Shown one piece after another: positions 1 to 8,195 of a stretch of DNA of 64,000 bases. The translations under genes were made by a program, and so were the position numbers. The notes under the pieces were generated by a model that made no database searches, was not told the origin of the DNA, and saw nothing but the letters and a program-made list of their open reading frames with translations. Positions within the stretch are counted from its first letter, which is position 1. Every line of letters starts with the position of its first letter. This stretch comes from Treponema_C sp050937815 (lineage in GTDB: Bacteria > Spirochaetota > Spirochaetia > Treponematales > Treponemataceae), in contig NZ_JACDIJ010000006.1 of assembly GCF_050937815.1 (NCBI RefSeq), positions 65,617 through 129,616 of the forward strand. The letters are read 5' to 3'.

Positions 1-446
1 CTGTTGTGCGATAGGACAAACAGCCGGTACAAAATAAAAGCCGTAAAACCGCCGCTTTTATCCGCTTTCGTGCCGAACGGATATATACAACCCTGCGGCC
101 GTATATCGGTTTCATCCATGTAAAATAAAAAAGGTGTTACGCGGTTTTTCGGCAAAACAAGCTGTATCTCGCCTTGTCCTTCATGTAAAAGAATATTACG
201 CGCATCGCCTTTTTCGTCAATATAGAAAAGATAAGCAGAATGAACTGACCTGCGCGGAGCGGAATTTTCTTCATTTTGCGTTGTGGATTGAGAGCGGTAT
301 TGTTCCGGTATACGCAAGCTGATTTTTTCGTGTGTGCCGAACAGGGGAAGCGTCGATTGTGTACAGCCTGCCGTACACAATACTGTGTACACAAATGCGC
401 ACGCAAGGAACAAAAAACGCCTCCGCATAAACGTAAAGATATTCAT
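1..446 (-). CDS. putative lipoprotein, 3' part outside the window
   Basis: A reading frame on the minus strand starts at ATG 446-444 and stays open to the window edge (about 148 residues seen). The N-terminus has basic residues (MRRR near residue 7), a hydrophobic stretch, and the lipobox-like sequence CTAGC about 27 residues in, so export and lipidation are likely. After the cysteine comes a Ser/Thr/Gln-rich linker, then mixed sequence with no motif I recognise. It follows glnA on the same strand with a 61-bp gap but has its own -10 element (TATATA) exactly 6 nt before the ATG and no Shine-Dalgarno, so it may be leaderless. ATG 428-426 is an alternative start. Function unknown; the C-terminal half is not visible. 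Confidence 0.6.
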   Translation of the reverse strand, partial: MNIFTFMRRRFLFLACAFVYTVLCTAGCTQSTLPLFGTHEKISLRIPEQYRSQSTTQNEENSAPRRSVHSAYLFYIDEKGDARNILLHEGQGEIQLVLPKNRVTPFLFYMDETDIRPQGCIYPFGTKADKSGGFTAFILYRLFVLSHN

Positions 447-452
447 ACCCTA

Positions 453-458
453 TATATA
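453..458 (-). promoter_or_regulatory. -10 element, leaderless start of the partial lipoprotein
   Basis: On the minus strand TATATA is followed by TAGGGT and then the ATG at 446, so the -10 ends 6 nt before the start codon. The -35 is poor (CTGTTT at 17 bp). Placement fits the leaderless pattern of this window. Confidence 0.4.
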
Positions 459-507
459 GGCGCAGGTTGTAAAAAAAACAGACTTTTATGCAAAAAAAAT
501 AAAAAAA

Positions 508-1839
508 TCAGTATTGCATTAAATAACGGTCGATTTCCCATTGACTGACGCGCGTATTGTATTCGCGGCATTCAAGTTTTTTAGCCTTGATGTATTTTTC
601 GCTTATGTGCTGTCCGAGAACATCTAAAACAAAGGTATCTTTTTCGAGCTCCGCCAAAGCTTTTTCCAAAGAATCGGGTAGACTTTCAACGCAGCATTGT
701 TCCCGCTCCGCCTTTGTCATTTTGTATACGTTACCGTTGACCGCTTTGGGAGGTTTAAGATTATTTTTGATTCCTTCAAGTCCTGCGGCCAAAATAACGG
801 CGAGGGCAAGATAGGGATTTGCCGAAGGGTCGGGAGAGCGCAGTTCTATGCGGGTTGAATTACCGCGCGAAGAGGGAATGCGGATAAGCGGGCTTCTGTT
901 TTGTGCCGACCAAGCTATATGTACGGGAGCTTCCTGCCCGGGTACGAGTCGTTTGTAAGAATTTACCAGCGGATTTAATACGGCTGTCATTCCTTTTATG
1001 TGCGCCATAATACCGGCCATAAAACTGTAGGCTTCGCAGCTTAACCCGTTACAGTCGTCGGGATTGTAAAATACGTTTGTACCGTTTTTTGACATTGAAA
1101 GATTTATATGCATACCGCTTCCGGCAACTCCGAAAACGGGTTTGGGCATAAAAGTTGCGTGAAGACCGTGTTTGCGTGCAATGGTTTTGACGGCAAGTTT
1201 AAAAGTCATTACACGGTCGGCCGTTTCGAGCGCTCCGCCGTATTTAAAGTCGATTTCATGCTGTCCGGGAGCGCATTCGTGATGCGAAGCTTCTATTTCA
1301 AAGCCCATTTCTTCCAGATTCAATACGATGTCGCGCCGCACATCTTCACCCGGATCTATGGGGCCGATATCGAAATAGCCGGCATCGTCAAAGGTTTTTA
1401 GGGTGGGCTTTCCTTTTTTATTTGTGCGGAACAAAAAAAACTCGCATTCGGGCCCGACATTAAAGGTATAGCCCAGGGAAGCTGCCTCATCGAGAACTTT
1501 GCGCAGAACACGGCGCGGACAGCCTTCAAAAGGAAGACCTTTTGTTGTATATACATCGCAGATAAGGCGCGCAACACCCTCGGGCGCCGGCCGCCACGGG
1601 AAATGCGTGTAACTCGTAATGTCCGGATACAAATACATATCCGATTCTTCAATACGGACAAATCCTTCAATAGACGAGCCGTCGAACATACATTGATTGT
1701 TCAGCGCTTTTTCCAATTGGCTGACGGTGATGGCAACATTTTTCAGCGAGCCGAGAATATCGGTAAACTGAAGCCTTATAAAACGGATACGCCGGTCTTT
1801 TGCGTGACGGATAATGTCTTGTGCGGTAAGAGAATCCAC
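508..1839 (-). CDS. glnA: glutamine synthetase, type I (GSI-alpha-like)
   Basis: 443 residues, the usual GSI-alpha length. It makes glutamine from glutamate, ammonia and ATP in the cytoplasm, forming a dodecamer. Visible family motifs are DGSSIEGF (about residue 53), the GPECEFFLF metal-site strand (about 128), the ATP-site region KPVFGVAGSGMHIN (about 239) and the late NSTRIELRSPDPSANPYL stretch. The adenylylation-loop tyrosine motif of GSI-beta is not seen; the C-terminal part instead reads LPDSLEKALAEL as in Bacillus-type enzymes, so control by covalent adenylylation is unlikely. The start is GTG with a good site (AAGGGG) 7 nt upstream. It is preceded by a strong promoter and appears monocistronic. 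Confidence 0.96.
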   Translation of the reverse strand: MDSLTAQDIIRHAKDRRIRFIRLQFTDILGSLKNVAITVSQLEKALNNQCMFDGSSIEGFVRIEESDMYLYPDITSYTHFPWRPAPEGVARLICDVYTTKGLPFEGCPRRVLRKVLDEAASLGYTFNVGPECEFFLFRTNKKGKPTLKTFDDAGYFDIGPIDPGEDVRRDIVLNLEEMGFEIEASHHECAPGQHEIDFKYGGALETADRVMTFKLAVKTIARKHGLHATFMPKPVFGVAGSGMHINLSMSKNGTNVFYNPDDCNGLSCEAYSFMAGIMAHIKGMTAVLNPLVNSYKRLVPGQEAPVHIAWSAQNRSPLIRIPSSRGNSTRIELRSPDPSANPYLALAVILAAGLEGIKNNLKPPKAVNGNVYKMTKAEREQCCVESLPDSLEKALAELEKDTFVLDVLGQHISEKYIKAKKLECREYNTRVSQWEIDRYLMQY

Positions 1840-1866
1840 GATTTTCCCCTTGGGCTTGGATAGCGC

Positions 1867-1895
1867 ATTATATCAAAAGGAAAAACCTCTTGCAA
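1867..1895 (-). promoter_or_regulatory. glnA promoter
   Basis: TTGCAA, 17 bp, TATAAT on the minus strand, about 28 bp upstream of the GTG start. This is an ordinary leadered promoter (about 20-nt leader with Shine-Dalgarno) and a useful contrast to the leaderless ones. Confidence 0.7.
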
Positions 1896-1946
1896 GCGGA
1901 AAAATCTTAAAAACCCGACTGCACGACGCTTATATTTGGGATCATT

Positions 1947-3416
1947 TTATTCTGCTTCTATGTAAATTATTCTGTCTGCTTGTGTAATAATAGTGGAATT
2001 CTCGGGGGCAAGGTACGGTTCATTTTTCGAATTGATGTAACCGATGATAACTATGTCGGATTCGATTTGATGCTTTTTCAATTCCTTAAAAGTAACGGAG
2101 CCTTTGAAACCGAAATATTCCGGCTTTTCTTCCTTTAAAACGCGTCCCTTTAAATTAAGCAAGTCATACATCATCGGAGAAATATAAGGATGTCTTATGC
2201 AATTTACGATTAAATGAGCGTCTATAGTTTCTTTAAAAATGATTTCATCACCCTTTATCTTTTCTTTTATAATTTCGGAATTCTTTTCATTGATTATTTC
2301 GGCGATTGTATGTATGTCCGGATTTTCCTGTTCAATATTGTAAACCGTTAAAACGGTTCGCATATCTACATTTTTGACGGTTTCATGTTCTTTTTGTTCC
2401 GAAAAAATGACGGCAAGAACTGCTTCCCGTATATTTACTTGTTTCAATACATCGATATCGGAATAATCTCCGTGTACATAAATAATACCGCTAATATCCG
2501 GATTCTCGGATTCGGTAACTAACACTATTCTTTTTGAGCAGAATTTTTTATTATTAAGTAACTCTTCTATTACTTTTTTTGATGAATTGGTATAACCGCA
2601 TAGGACTATATGATCTTTAATATCCAAATAACCTACTTTTCCTTTTTTTATATTTTCCATAATTTCTCCCATCTTTGATGATATAATCGAGATAAAAAAG
2701 CTTATAAAGGCAATATTTGCAAATAGCGTAAGAAACGTAAAAAATTTTCCCATAAATGTTTCGGGAGAACTGTCGACCAAACCAATAAGTTCCAACATAA
2801 AAATGATATGCGGCCCTAAAGAGGTGTTGGGATTTACTTGGGATTCCGCCCAAAACAGCCCGACGGAGTTTACAATTATTATCAAAAAGGTTCCGCCGAG
2901 TAAGGTAAAAAATGAAAAATAAGATTCTTTTAAACTTTTTATCAATATTGAAATATGAGAAAAAAGCCTTTTTAATTTAAATATTCGTAAAAACCTTAAA
3001 ACTTTAATAAAACGGAAAAATCTGAATGCTCTGAATATCCGTAAAAAACGTATAAGCGGAAAAAGCGCTATTAAATCCAACAAAGCCGAAAATGAAAAAA
3101 TCCATGAACATTTATGTATTACAGCGTGAAAAAAATTATGTGCTTTTATGTCTTCAATAAAATCCGTTGAAATATAAAACCTGATTATATATTCTATAAT
3201 AAAAAATACGGTAATGCCGTTTTCAAGTTTAAATATCCATACGGGAATATTTGTATCCTGACGATACAATTGGAACACTGTCAAGAAAACGGATAAAGCG
3301 ATTATTACTAATATTGTAATATCTACATATATCTGTTTGGAGTTATATCGGCTTTCAAGCCACCAATATAAAAAACCTTTTATGCCCTTTTGTTTTGTTT
3401 TCGCAGTTCTATCCAC
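1947..3416 (-). CDS. voltage-sensor-type ion channel with RCK/TrkA-like cytoplasmic domain and atypical pore
   Basis: 489 residues. Six hydrophobic segments lie between about residues 30 and 250. S4 (residues 122-151) has Arg/Lys at every third position (R123, 126, 129, 132, 135, K138, R141, 144), a classic voltage sensor. A pore loop follows at about 200-222, then S6. From about 270 on there is a Rossmann-like RCK/TrkA-N domain beginning DHIVLCGYTNSSKKVIEEL and a second regulatory half. The K+ selectivity signature TVGYGD is absent: the aligned stretch reads LIGLVDSSPET. It may pass another ion, be non-conducting, or resemble CASTOR/POLLUX-type channels that also lack GYG. Start is GTG with AAGGGC upstream. 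AT-richer than its neighbours. Confidence 0.8.
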   Translation of the reverse strand: MDRTAKTKQKGIKGFLYWWLESRYNSKQIYVDITILVIIALSVFLTVFQLYRQDTNIPVWIFKLENGITVFFIIEYIIRFYISTDFIEDIKAHNFFHAVIHKCSWIFSFSALLDLIALFPLIRFLRIFRAFRFFRFIKVLRFLRIFKLKRLFSHISILIKSLKESYFSFFTLLGGTFLIIIVNSVGLFWAESQVNPNTSLGPHIIFMLELIGLVDSSPETFMGKFFTFLTLFANIAFISFFISIISSKMGEIMENIKKGKVGYLDIKDHIVLCGYTNSSKKVIEELLNNKKFCSKRIVLVTESENPDISGIIYVHGDYSDIDVLKQVNIREAVLAVIFSEQKEHETVKNVDMRTVLTVYNIEQENPDIHTIAEIINEKNSEIIKEKIKGDEIIFKETIDAHLIVNCIRHPYISPMMYDLLNLKGRVLKEEKPEYFGFKGSVTFKELKKHQIESDIVIIGYINSKNEPYLAPENSTIITQADRIIYIEAE

Positions 3417-3445
3417 CGGTAAGCAGCCCTTATAGTTGTATTTAA

Positions 3446-3474
3446 ATTATATGTTATTTTATTAAAACACGCAA
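3446..3474 (-). promoter_or_regulatory. promoter of the ion-channel gene
   Basis: TTGCGT, 17 bp, TATAAT on the minus strand, placing the start site about 22 nt upstream of the GTG. The rest of the 228-bp divergent gap (3417-3644) is AT-rich with no other element I can defend. Confidence 0.5.
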
Positions 3475-3644
3475 GTTTTTTTTCTGTAATTGATAACAAG
3501 TATAAAAAATAAAAAAAGGTTTTTATTTTTTACAAGGAATTTTCGGGGGTGCAAGCACTCTTGAAAAAAAAGGTGTAAAGTTTTATAACAAAATAATAAC
3601 ACGCACAAAGCTATACCTGTAAAATAGGCTAAAGGAGTTATGCA

Positions 3645-4127
3645 ATGAGAAAAATTAAGGCAAAAGAAATTTCTGCCGAAAACTTCGGTTTATATGGAAG
3701 TTTTACGGATCTTCTTAATCCGCATGGTTACTGTTTGGGCGATTTTTATCCGGACAGACTGCTTGAGCCGGCTAAAACGACGCTGCCTCTCGCTTTTTCT
3801 CCTTTGATAGTTCATAAGCCTAAACAAATGCTTATTCATGTGGTCGAGTATCACAATTACACCGGAGAGATTTTTTTGCCTTTGGATACCGATGTGGTTA
3901 TCCATGTCGCCCCTGCGAGTAATGTTTTAGTTCCCGAAAAAACCGAAGCATTTATTGTCCGAAAAGGAACAATTGTGCGTTTTAATACGGGTGTGTATCA
4001 TTATGCTCCCTTTTCCATCGAAAAAGATGAAGGCCGTGTTTTAATTGTGCTGCCCGAACGCACCTATATGAATGATTGCTGTGTCTTTGAGTATGAAGAA
4101 AAAGACCGTATGGAGATTGTTCTGTAA
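3645..4127 (+). CDS. ureidoglycolate lyase (AllA) family protein
   Basis: 160 residues, the typical length of the AllA fold. Members split ureidoglycolate to glyoxylate and urea in allantoin breakdown, but many bacterial homologues stand outside allantoin pathways. The cupin-like core is seen: HVVEYHNYTGEIFLPL (about residues 65-80), VIHVAPAS, then FIVRKGTIVRFNTGVYHYAPFS (about 103-125), the last matching the family's substrate-site GVWHxxP region. Start ATG with AAAGGAG 7 nt upstream. No allantoinase, allantoicase or urease genes lie nearby, so the in vivo substrate is uncertain. Confidence 0.72.
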   Translation: MRKIKAKEISAENFGLYGSFTDLLNPHGYCLGDFYPDRLLEPAKTTLPLAFSPLIVHKPKQMLIHVVEYHNYTGEIFLPLDTDVVIHVAPASNVLVPEKTEAFIVRKGTIVRFNTGVYHYAPFSIEKDEGRVLIVLPERTYMNDCCVFEYEEKDRMEIVL

Positions 4128-4540
4128 AAATAAAAAGAGTAAAAAGGTATGGAAAACGTGCAGGCAAATATGACAAAGTCAATCTTGTCTTTTTTTATGA
4201 TTACTGCCTTATAATAAGGAATATGCTTACCTGGGCATTTCCTTTGTGCCAAACCGCACTATTTTCAACAATATGTCAATAAACGCTTGACCTTTTGCCG
4301 GTTTTGAGGTATATTTAAAACAGATGCACGTCTGAGAGCCGTATTCGGAATTTTCCTGAAAAGCAGAGTTTTGAAAAAATCGGGTTAGTGTTATAACACA
4401 ATCATTGTGTTAAAGGCTGTTTGAAAAAGTGAGCGACTTTTTGGACAAGCCGACTAATAGCCCCCGGTTTTCGGAGTTCCCGCCCCGGATGAGGCGGAGA
4501 GGTTACACGGCCGAAAGGACTTGCTTAAAGGAAACGACAT
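4128..4540 (+). promoter_or_regulatory. long structured leader region of the DEAD-box helicase gene
   Basis: 413 bp without a gene. TTGACC (4287-4292), 17 bp, TATATT (4310-4315) form a good promoter, which puts about 215 nt of leader ahead of the helicase ATG. The leader contains a small CAGA/TCTG hairpin (near 4321-4335), the palindrome GTGTTATAACAC (4388-4399), an AACACAA/TTGTGTT hairpin, an AAAAAGT/ACTTTTT hairpin (about 4424-4442) and a CCGCC/GGCGG hairpin just before the gene. No known riboswitch consensus is met. A cold- or autoregulated helicase leader is an inference. Confidence 0.5.
4287..4315 (+). promoter_or_regulatory. promoter of the DEAD-box helicase gene
   Basis: TTGACC, 17 bp, TATATT; start of transcription expected near 4322. 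Confidence 0.55.
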
Positions 4541-6511
4541 ATGGAAACCATCTCTTTTGAGGACTTGGGTCTTGATGAATTGACCCTTGCCGCCGTGGAA
4601 GCCAAGGGCTTTGAATCCCCGACACCCATTCAGATTTTAGCGATTCCGCGTTTATTAAACGGGGACGCCAATGTAATTGCAAAGGCGCGTACCGGAACGG
4701 GAAAAACCGCAGCCTTCGGTCTTCCCCTTGTGCAGACAATCCGCGAAGATAAGGGGCGCGTTCAAGCCTTGGTATTAACCCCGACGCGCGAACTTGCCCT
4801 GCAAGTGTGTAAAGAAATCGAGTCTTTTACCAAGGGCGGCTTTCCCCGTCTTACGCCCGTGTACGGCGGCCAATTTATGGGTGAGCAGCGGCGCGCATTA
4901 CGAAACGGCTGCGAAATCGTCGTCGGAACGCCCGGGCGCATAAAAGACCACATCGAGCGCGGGTCTTTAAAACTTGAACACATCGATTACTTTGTTTTGG
5001 ACGAAGCCGACGAAATGCTCGATATGGGCTTTATCGAAGACATTGAATTTATATTTTCAAAGGCAAACCCCGAAAGCCGCATTTTGCTGTTTTCGGCCAC
5101 CATGCCGCCTCCTATTTTGAAAATAGCGGCCGCCTTTATGGGCGATTACGAAATCGTCGAAGAAGAAACGGGACCGGAAGAGCCGCTTTTAACCGAGCAA
5201 ATCTACTGGTTTGTGCGTGAAAGCGAAAAAATCGAAGCCCTTGTGCGGATGATTGATATTTCGCCCGATTTTTACGGTTTGGTGTTTACGCAGACAAAGG
5301 CGGATGCCGATTCGGTTTCCAAACTTTTGGATGAGCGCGGCTATGAAGCTGCCGCATTGCACGGGGATATTCCCCAAGCTCAGCGGGAAAAGATTTTATC
5401 CCGCTTTCGGTCAAAGAAAACAAGAATCCTCGTTGCAACCGATGTTGCCGCGAGGGGAATTGATATCGAAGGGCTTACTCACGTTGTAAATTACGCGCTG
5501 CCTTTTGACGGCCCCACCTACGTTCACCGCATAGGACGTACGGGAAGGGCAGGCGCAAAAGGATTGGCCTTTACATTGGTGAAACCTGAAGAACGGCGCA
5601 GACTGGAATTTTTAAAACAGTCCGTGCGAAAGGCGATAAAGGGCGAAATGCGTGAAGCATCCGTTCCTTCCGTCCGTGAAGTGCTGAACGCAAAACGCCT
5701 TCGCCTCTTTACCGAATTAAAAGAATCCGAGGCGGTACTGGCCGTTCCTCAAACCCCGGAGGCGTTTCCGCAAGAACGGGAGCAGGCCGTTACCTCTACT
5801 GAAGCCGAAATCGCCGGCGAAGACGCATTCGATGCCGCCGATAACGGAAGCGATACTGCCGTTGATAACGGAGGCGACAAAGCAGTGTCCGCCATCAATT
5901 TTAAACGATGCCCTGCGGACAGGCTTTTTGCCGCAATGGCGCAGGATTTATGCACAAACCGCAATGCCGAAGATGTGCTTGCCGCCGTTTTGGAAAGCGT
6001 GCTGGGTGCCGAATTGGATCCCGAACGCTACGGAACGGTTACGGCGTACAAACCTCCGGCACGGGGAAGTGCGGCACGCGGAACTGCCGCACGCGGGGGT
6101 AAATTCTCCGGCGGAAAATCGGTATCCGCAGGTGCGTTCGGCGGACGCTCGGATCAAATACGGCTTTATGTCGGCTTAGGCCGAAAAGACGGCTTTAACG
6201 CGCGCGAAATAGCCGAATATTTCAGCGGTTTGTTGAATATTCCGCAGCGTCTGGTTGACCGTATAGACGTAAGTGCCGCCTTTTCCTTGGTGAGCCTGCC
6301 CGTACAGGCAGGCCGCGATGCCTTGGAACGCTCCCGCCGAGATAAGACTTTGCCTCATATGCATATCGACGTAAAAGAAGGCGGCTTTGCCGAAGATGAC
6401 GGTTTTTCAAAAAAAGGCGGTGCTAAAGGTTCTTCGTTTAAACGCGGCAAAAACGCGCCCTTTTACGAAAAAAACGCCGCCTCATTGTATAAAAAGACGC
6501 ACCGTAAATAA
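4541..6511 (+). CDS. deaD: DEAD-box ATP-dependent RNA helicase with DbpA-type RNA-binding domain
   Basis: 656 residues. It unwinds RNA duplexes, probably in ribosome assembly or cold adaptation. Helicase core at residues 1-370: Q motif (FESPTPIQ), motif I ARTGTGKT, Ia PTRELAL, Ib TPGR, II DEAD, III SAT, IV-V region with DVAARGID, VI HRIGRTGRAG. A low-complexity, acidic then Gly/Arg-rich linker spans about 390-530. A DbpA/CsdA-type RNA-binding domain follows at about 535-620 (RLYVGLGRKDGF, then LVDRIDVSAAFSLVSLP), ending in a basic Lys/Gly tail. Start ATG is preceded by AAAGGA. Very long leader upstream. The exact orthology (DeaD, CshA or DbpA) is open. Confidence 0.93.
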   Translation: METISFEDLGLDELTLAAVEAKGFESPTPIQILAIPRLLNGDANVIAKARTGTGKTAAFGLPLVQTIREDKGRVQALVLTPTRELALQVCKEIESFTKGGFPRLTPVYGGQFMGEQRRALRNGCEIVVGTPGRIKDHIERGSLKLEHIDYFVLDEADEMLDMGFIEDIEFIFSKANPESRILLFSATMPPPILKIAAAFMGDYEIVEEETGPEEPLLTEQIYWFVRESEKIEALVRMIDISPDFYGLVFTQTKADADSVSKLLDERGYEAAALHGDIPQAQREKILSRFRSKKTRILVATDVAARGIDIEGLTHVVNYALPFDGPTYVHRIGRTGRAGAKGLAFTLVKPEERRRLEFLKQSVRKAIKGEMREASVPSVREVLNAKRLRLFTELKESEAVLAVPQTPEAFPQEREQAVTSTEAEIAGEDAFDAADNGSDTAVDNGGDKAVSAINFKRCPADRLFAAMAQDLCTNRNAEDVLAAVLESVLGAELDPERYGTVTAYKPPARGSAARGTAARGGKFSGGKSVSAGAFGGRSDQIRLYVGLGRKDGFNAREIAEYFSGLLNIPQRLVDRIDVSAAFSLVSLPVQAGRDALERSRRDKTLPHMHIDVKEGGFAEDDGFSKKGGAKGSSFKRGKNAPFYEKNAASLYKKTHRK

Positions 6512-6557
6512 TTTGAGTTTAGCCGCTCATATCTTTTCTCAAGAGGCAAAACTCAAG

Positions 6558-6594
6558 TTAAAACGGGCGGCGCTATGTTAGACACCCGTTTTAA
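6558..6594. terminator. bidirectional terminator-like hairpin
   Basis: TTAAAACGGG (6558-6567) pairs with CCCGTTTTAA (6585-6594), a 10-bp stem between the convergent helicase gene and the minus-strand gene at 6606. A-rich and T-rich arms serve both directions. Confidence 0.6.
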
Positions 6595-6605
6595 ACCTTC
6601 GATTT

Positions 6606-7517
6606 TTAATATACAATCGGCGCAAAATTACTCAGCCAATGTTTGACGGGAACCGTCCAATCGTCTTCGCAGCAGCCTTCCAAAAGAAGGCGCTCGAACA
6701 TAAAGTGGATGTGGGTACGTACGGCTTTTTTGTCGTCTTCGCTTATGTCCTGCGCATCGCAGAATAAACTGTTGATAATTTCCACCCCCGCAGGTATCGT
6801 AAAACTTCCTTTTAGTAAAGAAAGCATCATATACAAGGCTGCGGGAATACAGTTTACACTGTGTTGTTTTATATATAAAACGCTTTCGATAATTTTACGC
6901 GCCCCTTCGCGCAATTCTTCGCCGTATACTCTGCATTCCTCTTCGCTGAAGCCAAGTTCCTTAAAAGCCTGTTCGTAATATGTACGTGTAAGAACAACAA
7001 CCGCTACGTGCAAACTCGGTATGCACAATAAATGCGGATCCAAACGGTGAATCATGCGGAATGCTCTGTCTTTTTTATATGCGGGGCGTATTGTTGTAGT
7101 CATGCGGAAGCGGTATATAAAAGCCGCCTCGGCATAGGCCGTTTCAATTAAACGGATATATTGCGTACAATAGGGCAGGGCCTTTTTTATGCCAACCCGT
7201 TTAAACAAGAGGGTCATGGGCCGTATCCAAAAGTCGGTAAAATCCAAATACGTATGCACCTTTGACGGATCAAAGGGAATTATCTTGTCCAAGGGGTGAT
7301 CTATGCGGATAATCGGTATTTTCTTAAACCCGAATTTTACCGAAAACTGAAGTGCAAAAAAGTCCGAAAGTACCGTTTTTAAAAATACATGTAAGGCTTG
7401 TGAGCTTTTTTTTCCGAAGGGAATAATACAATAGGGGAGTAAAATACCGAATGATGAAAGAGGCCGTATGGAAGTACTTTTTTCTTTGTTGTGCCGGGCA
7501 CTGTCGGCCTTTACCAT
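6606..7517 (-). CDS. conserved protein of unknown function with PAP2-like motifs
   Basis: 303 residues, no clear signal peptide, several moderately hydrophobic stretches but no convincing set of membrane helices. I do not recognise the family. The middle contains IRPAYKK (about residue 140), CIPSLHVAVVVL (about 167) and YIKQHSVNCIPAAL (about 220), an order that recalls the RP / PSxH / H signature of PAP2 phosphatases, but the phosphate-site residues are incomplete, so this is only a hint. It is fired from a 96-bp region shared with the divergent hemerythrin gene. The -10 (TACAAT) ends 6 nt before the ATG with no Shine-Dalgarno, so the message is probably leaderless. Confidence 0.6.
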   Translation of the reverse strand: MVKADSARHNKEKSTSIRPLSSFGILLPYCIIPFGKKSSQALHVFLKTVLSDFFALQFSVKFGFKKIPIIRIDHPLDKIIPFDPSKVHTYLDFTDFWIRPMTLLFKRVGIKKALPYCTQYIRLIETAYAEAAFIYRFRMTTTIRPAYKKDRAFRMIHRLDPHLLCIPSLHVAVVVLTRTYYEQAFKELGFSEEECRVYGEELREGARKIIESVLYIKQHSVNCIPAALYMMLSLLKGSFTIPAGVEIINSLFCDAQDISEDDKKAVRTHIHFMFERLLLEGCCEDDWTVPVKHWLSNFAPIVY

Positions 7518-7523
7518 AGCTTT

Positions 7524-7552
7524 ATTGTAGCCGAAAAACGGAGAATGAACAA
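7524..7552 (-). promoter_or_regulatory. leaderless promoter of the PAP2-like gene
   Basis: TTGTTC, 17 bp, TACAAT, then AAAGCT and the ATG at 7517 on the minus strand. No room for a ribosome-binding site. Confidence 0.6.
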
Positions 7553-7578
7553 GAGAAAATAAACATTTTTATTATCTG

Positions 7579-7607
7579 TTGACATACTTTTAAAAGCTCC
7601 GTATACT
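7579..7607 (+). promoter_or_regulatory. leaderless promoter of the hemerythrin gene
   Basis: TTGACA, exactly 17 bp, TATACT, then TCGCCC and ATG at 7614. Near-consensus promoter whose predicted start site is the A of the start codon. Confidence 0.75.
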
Positions 7608-7613
7608 TCGCCC

Positions 7614-8030
7614 ATGAGTGAAAATAAAATATTTCAATGGACGGATGATTTAAGTATCGGTTTTGAGGAAATAGATTTACATCATAAAAAACTTTTGCTT
7701 ATTCTTAATAAATTTAAAGATATTTTGATGCTCGGTGAAGCCGAATACAAGATACAAATCGGTAAAATTATAAAAAATCTTTCCGATTATACGGAATATC
7801 ATTTTGCCGAAGAAGAAAAGTTTATGAAAATCTATGATTATCCCGGTTATGAAGCACATCGGGAGATTCATACTTCTTTTATCAATAAGCTTAAAACGCA
7901 TTTGCCTATTTTACTTTCAGGAAACCTGCAAAAGGGAGCGGAGTTTTCAAATTTTTTAGGCGATTGGCTTCTTGACCATATTGCGGTGGCGGATCATCAG
8001 TGGGCCGACTATATACATTCAAAAAAATGA
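7614..8030 (+). CDS. bacteriohemerythrin
   Basis: 138 residues, the standard single-domain length. It binds O2 at a non-haem di-iron centre and may store, sense or scavenge oxygen or NO. The iron ligand pattern is complete: H23 (with adjacent H24), H63 and E67 in HFAEE, H82 and H86 in AHREIH, H122 and D127 in HIAVAD. The N-terminal WTDDLSIGFEEID is also typical. It stands alone, divergent from the PAP2-like gene. There is no Shine-Dalgarno; the promoter abuts the ATG. Confidence 0.95.
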   Translation: MSENKIFQWTDDLSIGFEEIDLHHKKLLLILNKFKDILMLGEAEYKIQIGKIIKNLSDYTEYHFAEEEKFMKIYDYPGYEAHREIHTSFINKLKTHLPILLSGNLQKGAEFSNFLGDWLLDHIAVADHQWADYIHSKK

Positions 8031-8097
8031 CGGCACCCCCGTTTTCCCCGCTTCTTGCATTTATCCGGTAAATCGGCTAATCTATAAACATCAAGCA

Positions 8098-8147
8098 TTG
8101 TCCGAAAACCGAATTTTAGGACAACAGCGCTTTTGCGGTAAATCCGC
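8098..8147 (+). other. hairpins upstream of glyA
   Basis: TTGTCC (8098-8103) and GGACAA (8119-8124) form a hairpin extended by inner AAAA/TTTT pairs, followed by GCGG (8135-8138) / CCGC (8144-8147). They lie in the 165-bp gap before glyA. They could end the hemerythrin transcript or be part of a glyA leader. No glycine or THF riboswitch consensus is present. Confidence 0.35.
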
Positions 8148-8195
8148 CTAAGCTTTATTTTTTAACCCCGTACTTTTTATCGCAAGGAGATTTAC

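Noticed and set aside
4440..4540. Possible glycine or THF riboswitch before the helicase gene
   Set aside because: Only short pieces such as GGAGAG and CCGAAAGG resemble the consensus; the paired elements and the second half are missing, and the gene product does not fit.
8031..8195. Glycine riboswitch before glyA
   Set aside because: Hairpins are present but the conserved glycine aptamer core is not seen.
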